Numbered from the stretch's first letter, positions 13,866 through 26,761 are shown. The stretch: DNA of 64,000 nt from Psilocybe azurescens (GCA_023853785.1 JAJIRX010000853.1:62001-126000); one strand, 5' to 3'. Notes: generated by a model from the sequence alone, not told the origin. Program-made: numbers and translations.

Positions 13866-15673
13866 GGCCGGCCTAAGTTTTGTTTGCCCCTGTGTACGAA
13901 TTAATTAAATTTTCAAGCCCCGTTCCCCTTCCTCTAGGCCTAGGAAGTAGCATCCGAAGCGATACAAGAGGCTAGTTTTAGGAGCCTGCCGTGTAATCAT
14001 ATTTTCGTCGTATGATGAGCTGACCACATTGCATCTTCTGAACAATGGGATTCTGGGAAGATTGGCATTTGGCCGACGATTTCGTGGAAACTGAATCACA
14101 CAGGAATTACACAAAGTCTACATAAATAGGACAAGTACCTAGTTGATTGCGTGGATTCAGAAGACATAATTCCTGACGGATGTAGATCCGGTTTCATTGG
14201 CATCCAACCATACTACTCCTGGATTTAATGTGTTGAATGCGTGACAGGTGAGACAGTTTCAGACTGGCCACACCGGCGAGATGTAGCTCATCTCAGCGTT
14301 ATATGTAAGAGCTGGTATACTTTGGGGTGTTTTTTTTTTGGTACATGTACAGTTGCTACCGTCAGGTTGAGCGTTTAAAACGATCTATTTTTAACGTGAC
14401 CCCTAAGAGCCTGAGCCAATAAATACCTACAAGAAATTTCTTGGGTTTTAAGAGCATGTCGTACTTACTTCCTAATAATCTTTTGAAAATTCTGTAGCTT
14501 CTACAATCAAACTAATCTGTCTGTGTGCAAAGAATCACGAAGCCTCAGATTAAAGCTTTTCAATTCAAAGGCGAACAGTGCCTATGAGGGGGTATATACT
14601 CAGTGACGCGCATGTTCATTCTGCCGCATTGCCATTGAGTCGACATCGGGTGCTTGCAGCATGTTAGGTGTGACCATCGCGTCTTTAGCGGAAGTCTGGC
14701 ACACGTAGATTACACGGACAAAATCGTAAGTGATCGTGGAAGTTGATAGACTCAGAGTTAGCTGTTTTGGGGTTCAGAGCGTCATGAAACAGCAGTCTAG
14801 TATTTAGCTTAGGAATGATTCATAGAGGCATGAGGGGGCACCGTGCACCTACTCTATCATGCGGAGCGATCAAAGAGGGGTACCATATGGGAAATTGACT
14901 GGGCACTGGGCGATGGCCACAAACATCCTTGATTACTGTCTTGGACATGAAGGTGATAATCTCTCAGTTCTTTTGTGAGACACAGGAGACATCGCTGAAC
15001 AGCTCAAATGATGAATGTTGAACGGAGCTGCGTTCCATCGTTTAGGTTCAAAAACCTAGCATGCGGAGATTAATGACGATTTGGAAGCTTCAGTATTCTA
15101 TTATGTACCAAGTGACGAGCTTAGTTTGGGTCCGAGAGGTATTTTAAGACGTTCCAATACTGTTGTATGGCGCAAGCTGCGCGGTATAAGAAATATAGAC
15201 GTTGGATGGAAAAGGTCGGATAGAATTATTCATACCTTATGTGGGCGGTCAAGTATTTTCTAGGTGGGGCCGCCTTCTCTTTGTTCGGTTATAATTTCAT
15301 TACCGTCACGGTAAGTTTGAGGTAAAACGGTAAAATTAGTTCTATGGCGCATCTCTGAGTATGTTCAGCACTGGAGAGGCGAAGCACATGAGAATCGGGT
15401 TGGGACCAGTGCAATTTTTGTGGGAGTAGTGAAATTTAGATGATCGAATCTTATCAGATAATCTTTGCAGAGATCTGTTGAGATCTCCCGGCCCTGGTGG
15501 GGTAATCATTATTACGAGACATCAGCCGTATTCCACATTGCCGAGTTTATACATATGGAACTACGGCAGGCATTACACTCGCCAAAAAGTCGGTTGATAC
15601 CACACCTGTCTCTTTTTCATCCACTCTTTCATATCCATTTTTATAATTTCTACGACCCTCTGTCGTCCCTACG
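13866..15673. other. Gene-poor region upstream of the ABC transporter
   Basis: Only short open frames without motifs are present (for example 13905-14114 minus and 15081-15263 plus). A T9 run lies near 14330. The last 200 bases, before 15674, are pyrimidine-rich with several CTTTC/TTCAT stretches, as expected of the transporter promoter and 5'UTR. No tRNA or other RNA gene was seen. Confidence 0.4.
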
Positions 15674-18600
15674 ATGGTCGACTCACGACCCAGCAGCACA
15701 GACGAAAAGGTTACCGTCGTCGCTGAGACCAAACCGAAGGGGTTCTTTTCCCGTCCCAAATCTTCCCAAACCAACGGCGTCAGCGATGAGAAAACCAAGG
15801 AGGACGATGTCGAAACATCACCAGATGCCGCCCCCACTGTCAATGAGGCCCCAAAAATCTCATTCACTGAACTATTCCGGTGCGCCTCCTCTTTCATCTA
15901 TGTTGGTCAATGTCTCATCCGGGTTGATGTAGATACTCCACCAAGTTCGAACTCTTTATTGATTTTATCGGCATCGTAGCCGCCGTAGCCGCAGGGGCAG
16001 CTCAGGTACGCAGGAAGCCTCGGAATATGCTCTAGTTGGTGAACGACTAATTTTGCTGTGATCACCGTTAGCCCCTTATGTCGCTTCTCTTCGGAAATCT
16101 AACCCAGGATTTCGTCAACTTCAGTCAGATCCTTGCTGAAGCTCAGAAGGGTACTCCAGGAGCAGCGGACCGTATCCCCAAGCTGCTGCCGACTTCCGTC
16201 ATTCTGCTGGTCTCAGTGCAACATACCTGGTCTGCATTGGTACGTGCCGTAATTCAACCATGATCTGGAAAAAGCTCACGCTCCGCAGGTATTGGCATGT
16301 TCGTTTGCACCTATGCATATATGTATATCTGGGTTTATACTGGCGAAGTAAACGCGAAACGCATCAGAGAGCGCTACCTCAGAGCCGTGCTCCGACAGGA
16401 TATCGCCTTCTTCGACAACGTAGGAGCGGGTGAAGTTGCTACTCGAATCCAGACGGATACTCGTACGTCTCAAACCCAGCTTTTAGCATGGTATTGATGT
16501 GCATTGGCTATTTCAGATTTGGTTCAACAGGGAATTTCTGAGAAGGTCGCACTCGTAGCCAACTTTCTGGGTGCCTTTGTTACCGGTTTCGCCTTGGCTT
16601 ATGCGCGAAACTGGCGTTTGGCTCTTGCCATGTCTTCCATTTTGCCATGCATCGCCATAACCGGTGGTGTCATGAACAAATTCATTTCAGGTTACATGCA
16701 GTACGTGTCCTCATAACATTATTCCTGTGATTTTTTCTAATCATTAGCTTAGGCTGTCTTTGAAACACACTGCTGAAGGTGGAAGCATCGCGGAGGAGGT
16801 CATCTCGACTGTGCGCACCGCACAAGCCTTTGGAACTCAGAAGATTCTGGGAGCACTTTACAACAGTCACATTGACGAATCACACAAAGTTGACATGAAG
16901 GCCTCGATCTGGCATGGTGGTGGTTTAGCTGTTTTCTTTTTGTTATCTATTCCGCATACGGTCTTGGTAAGTTATTTATCTTGTTAACATATTTGCAATG
17001 ACATCCTTACATTGCAACCTTGCAGCTTTAGCTTTGGTACGACCCTGATTAATCAAGGCCACGGCAAGTCTCGTAGTTATATATGATTTTCAGGATCGTC
17101 TGATGGAATTCCTTTCTTGTAGCTACTCCCGGCTCTGTTGTAAATGTCTTTTGGCTATCTTAATTGGATCGTTCTCTCTTGCTCTCCTTGCCCCTGAAAT
17201 GCAAGGTTTGTCGCATCTCACTGTCAATGGAAACGTACTGAAAACTGATTTCTTCTTAGCCATCACCCATGGTCGCGGTGCTGCAGCCAAGTTATATCAT
17301 ACCATCGATCGCGTTCCCGACATTGATTCTGCTAACCCCGGAGGGTTGAAGCCAGAGAAGGTTGAGGGTGAAATCGTTCTCGAAGACGTCAAATTCAGTT
17401 ATCCGTCCCGTCCCAACGTCCCTGTAGTCAAAGGATTGTCAATTACCTTCCGCGCTGGAAAAACTGCTGCGTTGGTTGGCGCTTCAGGTTCTGGAAAGTC
17501 TACCATCATCTCACTTGTTGAACGATTCTACGATCCTTCGGCCGGTGTTGTGAAACTTGATGGTGTCAATGTTAAGGATCTTAACCTGAAATGGCTTCGT
17601 ACCCAAATCGGTCTCGTCTCGCAGGAACCCACTCTATTTGCGACAACTATCCGGGGAAATGTGGCGCACGGTCTTATTGGCACCAAGTACGAGAATGCGC
17701 CCGAAGAAGAAAAGGAAGCGCTGATCAAGGAAGCCTGTATCAAAGCGAACGCCGATGGATTCATTACCAAACTACCTCTCGGTTACGATACCATGGTCGG
17801 TGAACGTGGTTTCCTGCTCTCAGGTGGCCAGAAGCAACGTGTCGCCATCGCTCGCGCCATTGTCTCTGATCCCCGAATCTTGCTCTTGGACGAAGCTACC
17901 AGTGCTTTGGATACTCAGTCGGAAGGTATTGTGCAGGATGCTTTGGACAAAGCCTCTGCAGGTGTGTTATTGCCATATTCTCGTGCTCCATATATTAACC
18001 TTCTATTAATATTTTAGGCCGTACGACCATCACTATTGCTCATCGTCTTTCCACCATCAAGGATGCTGACGTCATCTATGTCATGGGCGATGGACTAATG
18101 CTCGAACAGGGAACCCACAACGATCTCTTGCAAGCGGATGGTGCATATGCTAGACTTGTCCAGGCTCAGAAACTCCGTGAAGGAAAAGAAAAAGTGCCCG
18201 GCAAAGATGATGAATCGGACTCTGAAGAGGAAGATATGGAGAAAGCTGCTCGTGAAGAAATTCCTCTCGGCCGCAGGAATACAGGTCAATCTCTTGCCAG
18301 TGAGATTCTTGAACAGAAAAGAAAAGGCTGCCGACGCTTCAGGTGAAAACAAAGATGAGGATTACAATATGTTCTATCTTTTCAAGAGAATGGCGCCTAT
18401 CATCCGCGATCAATGGAAAAGTTATCTTTACGGTTCTATCTGTGCTTGCTGTAAGTCGGGTTTCATCCATTTCAGTATACGTCCCGTTCTGACCCTTTAT
18501 GAAGTGAGCGGAATGGTCTACCCAGCTTTCGGTGTTGTATACGCCAAGGGTATTGAAGGGTTCTCAGCCCTTGACCGGTCTGAACGCAAGTTCCAAGGAG

Positions 18601-20897
18601 ACAGAAATGCTCTTTGGTACGTATTTCCCCTTGTACTCGAATGCACGTCAGTTTATTGAATATTGCTCTTATAGGATGTTCATCATTGCCATCCTTTCTA
18701 CATTGGCAATTGGCTTCCAGAATTATCTTTTCGCCAGTACAGCTGCTACATTGACCGCTCGTCTACGCACACTCAGTTTCAAGGCCATGTTAAGACAAGA
18801 TAGTAAGCTTTCGTTAGCGTCAGCGCAAATTGGTTATTGATTTTCGTTTCAAGTCGAATTCTTTGATAAGGATGAAAACAGCGTAAGCATCTTGACCCAC
18901 CAATCTTATACTACTGGACTAAATTTCAGTGTTTTCTTTAGACTGGTAGCTTGGTTTCCCAACTCAGTGACAACCCCAGAAGGTCAATGGTCTTGCTGGA
19001 ATCACATTGGGCGCCATTGTGCAGAGTATCGCCACCCTTATCGCCGGTTCCGTGCTAGGCCTTGCCTTCATCTGGAAAGTTGCTCTTGTCGGCATTGGTG
19101 CGTTTTCTTTTTGAACAATGCTTACGGAATTAAACTAATTACAAAATATAGCTTGTACTCCACTCCTCATTTCAACTGGTTATATCCGCCTGGTATGTCA
19201 CCTTCTTAGCACACAGTTTTAAAGTCTTTTTATCATACTTTTTTTTTAGCGTGTTGTCGTGCTCAAAGATCAAGCCAACAAAAAGCACACGAAGATTCTG
19301 CTCAATTGGCCTGTGAAGCAGCCGGTTCCATCCGCACAGTTGCTGCGCTTACACGAGAGGACGACTGTCTTAGACTGTACAGCGAAAGTTTGGAAGAACC
19401 TCTCCGTAAATCGAACAAAACCGCTATCTGGAGTAATGCCCTATATTCGTTCTCTCAAGCTCTTGTCTTCTTTGTCATTGCCCTCATTTTCTGGTATGGT
19501 GCCGTCCTCGTGTCACGTCTGGAGGCTACAACCTTCCAGTTCTTTGTCGGTCTCATGGTATATGTCTTCATTCGCAAGCTTGTCTACCCTTTTCTGATCG
19601 TTAATTATCTCGCAGAGCACAACCTTTGGTGCTATCCAGGCTGGAAACGTCTTTTCATTCGTGCCCGATATATCATCAGCGCAGGGAGCCGGCTCCGACA
19701 TCATCAAGTTACTTGACTCTACACCTGAAATTGATGCTGAATCGACTGAGGGCAAGGTAATTGATGCGAAGGCAGTTCAAGGTCATATCCGGTTCGAAAA
19801 CATTCACTTCCGATACCCGACCCGACCCGGTGTCCGCGTGTTGCGTGAGCTATCCTTCGAGGTTGAGCCCGGTACATACATCGCATTGGTTGGAGCCAGT
19901 GGTTCGGGCAAGAGTACGACGTAAGACTTGTTTTAGGGTTTATCGTGTGGGTTCCCCTATACTGACATCTGCGCATACTCAGGATTCAATTGATCGAACG
20001 GTTCTATGACCCTCTGCACGGCGCTGTCTACGTACGCCATTCTAAGAATTGTAACGGCGGTGCGACGCTGATGTTCTTGTCTTTCTACAGCTCGACGGCG
20101 AACGCATCACCGATCTCAATATTCAGGAATACCGTAAACACCTGGCTTTAGTTTCACAAGAACCTACGCTTTATGCTGGAACTGTCCGATTCAATATCCT
20201 CCTTGGTGCAATCAAACCCCACGAGGAAATTACTCAAGAAGAAATCGAAGATGCGTGCCGGAATGCCAACATCTTGGATTTCATTCAAGGACTACCTCAG
20301 TATGTTGAACAGGATTTCATATATCTTCTTATGCTGAATTCTGTCTCGCAGGGGCTTTGATACCGAAGTCGGTGGAAAGGGTTCACAGTTGTCCGGTGGC
20401 CAGAAACGTAAGATCACTTGCCGCTTCTGTGATGATAACAATGAACGATTGCGATTAACCATTTCTTCCTCAGAACGTATCGCCATTGCTCGTGCTCTGC
20501 TGCGTAATCCTAAAGTACTGCTGTTGGACGAGGTATGTGCTTCAGATTGATGGCAAATGTTTGATCCTGATCCTGATCCTCTTTATCAGGCGACATCTGC
20601 CCTTGATTCCAACTCAGAGAAGGTTGTGCAAGCAGCTTTGGACCAAGCCGCTAAGGGCAGGACAACGATCGCTATTGCTCATCGGTTGTCAACCATCCAG
20701 AATGCAGACAGAATGTACGTCGTTTCTTGCTGTTGCTAGGGCCCTTGAACATGTTTTGCTCATTACATCGTGCGTTACACAGCTACTTCATCAAGGAGGG
20801 ACGAGTGAGCGAGTCCGGCACCCACGATCAACTACTGCAACAACGAGGCGATTATTTCGAGTTCGTGCAACTTCAAGCACTGAGCAAACGAGAATAG
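15674..20897 (+). CDS. ABCB-type full multidrug ABC transporter (P-glycoprotein family)
   Basis: A plasma-membrane drug/xenobiotic exporter with two TMD-NBD halves, about 1,300 residues. The N-terminus (from ATG 15674) is an acidic, disordered tail. Half one has [15 protein letters not shown], the helices around [18 protein letters not shown], then NBD1 with Walker [11 protein letters not shown]-loop [10 protein letters not shown], signature [14 protein letters not shown], Walker [13 protein letters not shown] and the switch histidine in [10 protein letters not shown] charged linker ([10 protein letters not shown]) follows. Half two has [12 protein letters not shown], TMDs, and NBD2 with [48 protein letters not shown] and AIAHRLSTI. 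It ends QALSKRE at 20895-20897. At least seven homopolymer-length faults break the frame (16176, 16937, 17027, 17149, 18317/18322, 18974, 19280), and one intron (17064-17122) is GC-AG. All ATPase motifs are intact, so I favour assembly error over pseudogene. Confidence 0.92.
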
Positions 20898-21403
20898 ACG
20901 GGAGCATTAATGTGCTCCCTTTAACGGACAATTTTGGTATATTGTTATAACGCGATCTTACGAGGCATTTCTTGTTGATTATTTTTTGATGCATATCTGT
21001 TTCCTGCATACCCTTTTTTCATAGATTCAAGTACTTACAAGTTACAACGGTCAAAAGACCGACCCTATATACAAGAATGGCTGCTGTTTCAATACACTCC
21101 TTAATACACACATAATACATAGACATGCATGCAACACGAGGACTTGAAGTCAAAGATAGTTCTTGCCTTGGGGCAGTATATAAGCGAGATTGGAGGATAG
21201 AAGGACCAGAGTGCTACGCGCGAGTCATGGTCAAGTCGAAGAAGAAAGTTGTCATCGTTGGAGAGGGACTGGGAGTATTGAACGGACTGGTTGCAGGTGT
21301 TTCCCACGACACTGATGACGGGGTACGAGACCACGTGGTCAGCTCATTCTTGACCAGCCACCACCGCCGCAACAATCTCTCTCCACCACCTCCTCCCCCA
21401 AAC
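20898..21403. other. Intergenic, 3' end of ABC gene and VAP promoter
   Basis: No gene is seen. Bases just before 21404 are CT/AC-rich (CCACCACCTCCTCCCCCAAAC), a typical context for a highly expressed fungal start codon. Confidence 0.5.
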
Positions 21404-22820
21404 ATGTCCGTCTCCCTCAATCCCAGCAACTCCCTCGGCTTCAGACGTAGGCTGCTCGCTTGTATGCTGCTCATGTATATACTAACACTGCCGCAGGGCC
21501 TCTGACCATCCTCGTGAAGCGCTCCTTGACGATTACAAATAACAATCCTCAGCCTGTAGCATTCAAGGTCAAGACCACGGCTCCAAAGGTGCGCAAGGGC
21601 TCTGCGAGTGACGCTGTGGCAATGATCTTATGCTTTGTTGTCAGCTCTACTGTGTCCGGCCAAATTCAGGAAGGGTAGAGCCTGGGGAGAGCGTCGATGT
21701 CTCTGGTGCGTGTGCGCTTATGCTGTGAACGTGCGGCCACTCATCCGGCATGTCATTTTTAGTCATGCTTCAGGGCCTCAAGGAGGAGCCCCCGCTGAAC
21801 ACGAAATGCAAGGACAAGTTCCTTATTCAAAGCACTATCATCACTCCTGACAAGGAGACCTTGGCGTTACACGACCTTGTACGCATTCATTTGTTCGCTC
21901 TGCAACCACGTCATCGGTGCTCATTTTCTTCTGTACTCCTAGTGGGCTAGTCCCGAAACAAATGAGGACGGCAAAATTTTCCAACAAAAGCTCCGCGTCA
22001 CTTATCTCCCCGCCGAGGGTCAGACGCTGGAAGAAGAAGATGAAAGCGCCGCTGTGGGAATGACATCCCACATTACTGCCAATGAATCCGTAAGTTATAT
22101 TTTCCATAAAGAGAATGATACACTCAATGATAGTGGTAATATTTAGCATTACGATACCGTCCGTCAAACTCCAGCAAATGGCCATCTCTCTACCCTCGAC
22201 TCGCACTACGTCCCCGCCACCCAATCTCAAGATCACCCAGAGGAACGATCGCATACGCCTAATCAAGAGCCATTGGAACGCGAGGTGTCTACCGATACGG
22301 AGGTGCAGCAACAGCAACATCAGGTTCCAGTAATAGTAGAACCGTGGGAGCAACCACCATCACCCGCGCATACTAAGGCTGCTCTGCCTGAGACCGAAGA
22401 GGCACACGAACCCACACACTCTACAGCTGAGCCTGCCAGTGAACACTCGATCCCCCAACCCACCGAACCAGTACACGAACCTACTCCGGTCCCAGCACAG
22501 GAGCCTGTCCGCGTTCCTACACCCGCGCCCCTATTATCATTCACAGAGAGAACCCAGTGAATGAGGAATTATACGCCAAGTTTAACATGGCACAGGCGGA
22601 GATTGATCGATTAAAGGCCCAGATAGCTGAACTGACAACTCCTGCCGCCCAGGAATTGCGCAGACGAACAAGAAAGCTGTCGGACGCCGACAGCGTGGCT
22701 GCCTCTGATATCCAAACGATCGTCGTCGAGGATTCCCCGCTTCATCAAGACGGTGTTCCACTTCAGGTTGTTGTTATAATTGCACTGGGAGTTTTCATCA
22801 CGACATACCTCTTCTTCTGA
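21404..22820 (+). CDS. SCS2: VAP/Scs2 family ER membrane protein (MSP domain)
   Basis: VAP proteins sit in the ER membrane, bind FFAT motifs and tether ER to other membranes for lipid transfer. The ATG at 21404 (context CAAACATGTCC) starts MSVSLNPSNSLGF. The MSP domain follows over about five exons: PLTILVKRSLTITNNN, QPVAFKVKTTAPK, LYCVRPNSGRVEPGESVDV, VMLQGLKEEPP, CKDKFLIQSTII. Then comes a long Glu/Pro/Thr-rich linker with loosely repeated EPTHEPTP-like units, a coiled coil (LYAKFNMAQAEIDRLKAQI), and a C-terminal tail anchor (VVVIIALGVFITTYLFF). Linker and coiled coil join only if the C run at 22528-22531 is one base longer; uncorrected, the protein ends early at LSFTERTQ and loses its anchor. 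Domain order matches the family. Confidence 0.92.
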
Positions 22821-23269
22821 GATTCTTTTCTTGATATATTTATTTTCTTTCTTTTTCAATTCGGACAACAGCGCGAAATTATGCCGCGATGCAATCGGTT
22901 GAGAGTAAATTTCTGTCTTTCGTAGGCATTCCTTTATGATTAAAAGTTCTCTTGATTATTTCTTTATTCCTTTTTGTGTTACCCTCTCCTTCACGTTCTT
23001 TTTCGGTTCACCCTATCTTTCTTGGTTTAGCCCAGTTCTTGCTTATCGATGAACTCACGGTCTGTTCGGTTCCAAGTTCTCAAAAGTCCATGGCCCTGTC
23101 CTATTCTTTCTTTCCTTTGAAACTAGTTGTAAATCTTTCACCCTCTACCTACAATGTGCATACATAGACGTTCGGCAAAACACTTCCGCCCGATGACAAC
23201 CATTCCTTTTGCAGAGTTTCCTTCACTTCTCGCATCTTGAAGCCGTCGCGGTTGACTGGATGACACCGT
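22821..23269. other. Convergent intergenic region
   Basis: The 3' flanks of the VAP gene (plus) and the esterase gene (minus) meet here. It is T-rich, with no gene and no strong hairpin visible by eye. Confidence 0.5.
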
Positions 23270-24915
23270 TTATGACGTATCGGCTCCTCGTAGTTGTGCC
23301 TCGATCGCCTGCGCCAGAAGCTGGTGGACTCGTTCCGTGGGATGTCCTGAGTCTGCACAGGGTGGCCGGGGTGCACAGAAGGGGCAGAGACACAGTGAGG
23401 ATGAAATTGTCGTAAGCATTATTGCCAATGCAAATTAGTAATAGCCAAAGATTGCACTCAACAGCACTCAACTGAACCAGAAAAACCCTGTTGGATTGGT
23501 GCAAGTGCAAAATCTGGGGATGCGGGGTAAGGTTATAATTAGCAATCGGGACGGACGGAAGTAAAAGAGAGAAGCGGATCTAGATATAGAATTTGATTCC
23601 AGTGAATGATAATCTAGTAGCATACCCGGTTGTATTGGTAAACCCGTAGGGAATGGGGTCATTGAGGACTTTGTTGAACCATGAATGGGCGTCAAATGAC
23701 ATCACTGTGGTATCTTTGAGAACGGGAAAGTCAAGGATTGGCGTAAATGCTTGATGACAGATAGCGTCAGTCAATTGGATGACAGACCTGGATTAGAGGT
23801 TTCGAAGGCGGTTATGTGATCAGCTAGAATATGGTTGAATTCGTCAATGTGGGTCTTCAGTAGGGCTGCCTTCGTGGGGTCGCCTAGACTGCTTGGTGAG
23901 CGTTCTTCAGGAGGTACGTTGATGAAAAGATGGGTCCGAAGACCACGATTCGTAGCTGCTTGCTGAATAAAGCAAATTTTCGGACAGTGTAGCCTAACTG
24001 AAATTGAAAGTGAGATAGGCGTACTACTGCGTTGAAGTAAGATGTCATCTCCGTTTCCCAGAATGTGTTGAAATCCGTGATCTAGTGGAGAAGGTTGCGT
24101 GAGCGAACCAGGTAAATGATTATGTCGGGTTAAGAACTACGGTTGCATTAGTGACTGTGTCCCCTGTATCGTTGATTCCAATCCACCACGTGGTCAGAGT
24201 CTGGTCGACTGGGTGGGGGATGATGTTGGCTGCGAATTTCAACCATTGCATAACTTGGTCAATGAGAGGAATCGTAAAATTATGGTGCAGAGGTAATCTT
24301 CCAGTGCCACAAACAACCATCAGTAAAACTATCCTAAAAGGGTAGTATTAAACTTTACAGGTTTCCGTCGATGTCAGCACCTGCGAATGAAAAATCCCAA
24401 AGTTCCTTCTTGCAGGCTGAAGGTTTTCCTTCGAAGCACCCTGTCAAGAATTCAATCTGGTTGTATGTGCCTCAGAATACACCTGTGGTTTTCATGGATA
24501 TATGCGTTGTTCGTACCCAGTTAGAGCCCTCAGAGCTTGTCTATTTATTTGACAAATCAGCATAAAATGTACGGTGACAGGAATAGAATTTTGCTCGTAC
24601 ACTTCGAGGTACTATTTCATTGGACAGCAATTGCTGAGGCGTAAAAGAGAAATCTAGAGCATCTCCAATAAAACTAGTTGATTCAACAAGAATCAAAGCT
24701 TTTGGCCTTTGCATCTTTACATACCTAAAGTTCGCAAGTCCCTGAGTTCCGTATACGAAAGAGTAAGAATCGCCGAAGGCATGCACAAATTTGATACGAT
24801 CCCAGTTGAATTTTGGTCTGAGTCCTTTTCCAAATGTGTTTTCGTCGGCACAAACTATAAGGATACTAAAGCCAGCCATACAAGCAAGTTTTAGAAGATG
24901 CTTTAAGAGATCCAT
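23270..24915 (-). CDS. Secreted SGNH/GDSL esterase, carbohydrate esterase family 16-like
   Basis: A probable extracellular acetyl esterase acting on plant-cell-wall oligosaccharides. The Met at 24915 begins a signal peptide (MDLLKHLLKLACMAGFSILI), preferred over the upstream in-frame codons. After it comes the SGNH block I motif FVHAFGDSYSF with the nucleophile Ser. Further exons give LPLHHNFTIPLIDQVMQW, TTWWIGINDTGD (block III with Asn), a core with DAHSWFNKVLNDP, FGFTNTTG-like sequence, a Cys pair FCTCTNPTG, and the last exon FNSGHPTERVHQLLAQAIEA with the catalytic His. The stop is at 23270-23272. The final intron uses a donor within WF-N. No frame fault was needed. SGNH membership is firm; CE16 placement rests on the GFTNTTG and GHPT...VH arrangement. 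Confidence 0.85.
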
Positions 24916-25450
24916 TCCGTGACAGAGAGTTTGTGTACAAGCAGTGTAATGGTGTGGCAAATGCTGGTGGCATATTTATACCACAAACGCACATTTCTTC
25001 GATGACGAGAGCATAGGGTGCTGTTGTCATATGACACTGAGCCTGAGGTTCTTCCTCGGTTCTTTCTTTTATGATTTTGAGCGGTCCGTCAGGTCACAAA
25101 AGATCCAATGCGAAGTGAGACGTCAAAGGACTCCAACTGTGGATGGGATACATTTGTACGTAAATATCGAGGACAACTGTAGAGATGTATTCTTATAGTT
25201 TTGCGCAAGAGTCCGTCTAACAATCCAGAATGAGCAGCAGTCACTGTCGAATCCAAGTGAAGTCGAAGAAAAAATGCTCCAATGGTGGTGGAGGTTTAAA
25301 TTAGAGAGCTGAGAGCTTGACGGCCCGAATCAAGCACGCTGGTTGTCTGTCATTCCACCATCGGGATTCGTGGGACTTACTCTGGCGCAATTTAGCACCA
25401 TGATCCCACAACGGCTCGCCTTTTGAATTAGAACACATTCTCACCTCAAG
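24916..25450. promoter_or_regulatory. Divergent promoter region, esterase / superoxide dismutase
   Basis: This 535-base stretch lies between two divergently transcribed genes for probable extracellular or membrane-anchored enzymes. A TATTTATA stretch (24970-24977) lies about 55-60 bases upstream of the esterase ATG. I see no other defined element. Confidence 0.35.
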
Positions 25451-26293
25451 ATGGACTCTTATACGAAGCAAAAGTCATCCGCTAGGCCTTTTGTTTTGGC
25501 TCTGGCCTTTCTGGGCACCGTTTTCTTAGGTTATAAGGTATTCTTCCAGGACACTCCGGTTACAGCAATTCGCAACGTGAGTAATAGCCATTTCATCGAA
25601 AATAAGATCCTGAACGTATTGTTAGGCTGTCGTTGTCTTGAGTGGAGATTCTCCAGTGACTGGCACGGTTACTTTCCAACAAAGCTCGTCCGGAGACCCT
25701 GTCCAGATATTAGGAAAGATACAAGGGCTTTCTTCTGATTCCCTCCACGGATTTCATGTCCAGTGCGCAGCTTAGTCTCAATTGCAGGCAATTCAGACGC
25801 TGGATATTGACCTGTATCATAGCGTGTCTGGTGACTTGAGCGGAGGTTGTCTCTCTGCAGGGGCGCACTTCAATCCATTTGGCAAAACACACGGCGCCCC
25901 CAGTGCCTCAGTGAGGCATGTTGGAGACTTGGGCAACATAAAAACCGACAAGTCTGGCACAGCTGATATTGATTTCTCTGACCGCCTTATCTCTCTCAAC
26001 GGTGTAACTTCCATTATTGGGTAAGTAATAGACATCTTTCATGGTGTTGCACATCTCAAATCAGATGGCAGACGTTCGGTTGTAGTTCACGCTGTGAGTA
26101 TCGTGTTCTATTCTAATTTCTGTGGTGCTCACAAATACGATTAGGGCACGGACGACCTCGGCTTAGGGGGTAATGAAGAATCGCTGAAAACTGGTAATGC
26201 CGGTGGCCGAGTAGCGTGTGGAGTCATTGGTTAGTATCAATTCAAGTATTCAAAACTGTTTTCTAACCCTCTTGCCAATTAGGTCTTGCCTGA
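25451..26293 (+). CDS. Cu/Zn superoxide dismutase with N-terminal membrane anchor
   Basis: It converts superoxide to peroxide and oxygen. Joining six exons gives 192 residues, against about 153 for cytosolic Sod1. Residues 13-32 are a hydrophobic segment ([20 protein letters not shown]) after a basic stretch, so the enzyme is probably a type II membrane protein or secreted. The catalytic domain has every expected ligand: Cu by His86, His88, His103 and His160; Zn by His103, His111, His120 and Asp123; active-site Arg183 in GGRVACG; and disulfide cysteines 97 and 186. Small introns split HGFHV-HVSGD and the GRSVVVHAG exon. The stop is at 26291-26293 after CGVIGLA. No frame fault was needed. It diverges from the esterase gene and converges on the CSC1 gene. 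Confidence 0.93.
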
Positions 26294-26761
26294 AGTTTTC
26301 TAGGATTATCAATTACTCACAAGTGCTCTGCCTTGCAGATAGATGAACATTTCCGTGATCTATAGCGTACTTTTGCATAAATACTGGAAAGGTACCATTT
26401 CCGAAGTCTCTATAAGACACAATGTCAGTCTTCATTTGGTTTGCCTCGGATTTACCAAAAATACAATTCGCCTGGCTTTCATGAGGAGCGACGGCTTTAT
26501 CAAGGCAGATGTGGTTCGGGAAACAGCAGTTGTGCCATAAGGTAGCGGCAACGCTCTCATGGTGAAGGGGTTGATAGTGACGTAGGGATGAGATGAGAAG
26601 TATACAATGCTCGGCTGTATATCAACAGCATCAAGCAAATGCATTGGCATTGTGAATTAGAATACAAGATGTACAATAAACAGTCTATGATTTTCCGAGG
26701 GGTATCAAATCCGCGACCACTATAAATATACGAAAGAAACTCCCTATCACTACATCACCTT
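26294..26761. other. Convergent intergenic region
   Basis: The 3' flanks of the superoxide dismutase gene and the CSC1 channel gene. A short open frame (26343-26540, plus) has no motif and is not called. Confidence 0.5.

Noticed and set aside
15081..15263. 60-codon open frame on the plus strand
   Set aside because: No recognisable motif and low support; probably chance in a gene-poor stretch.
10233..15673. LTR retrotransposon in the gene-poor island
   Set aside because: No pair of long direct repeats and no gag/pol motifs seen; only the inverted-repeat unit at 13132-13865 has supportable structure.
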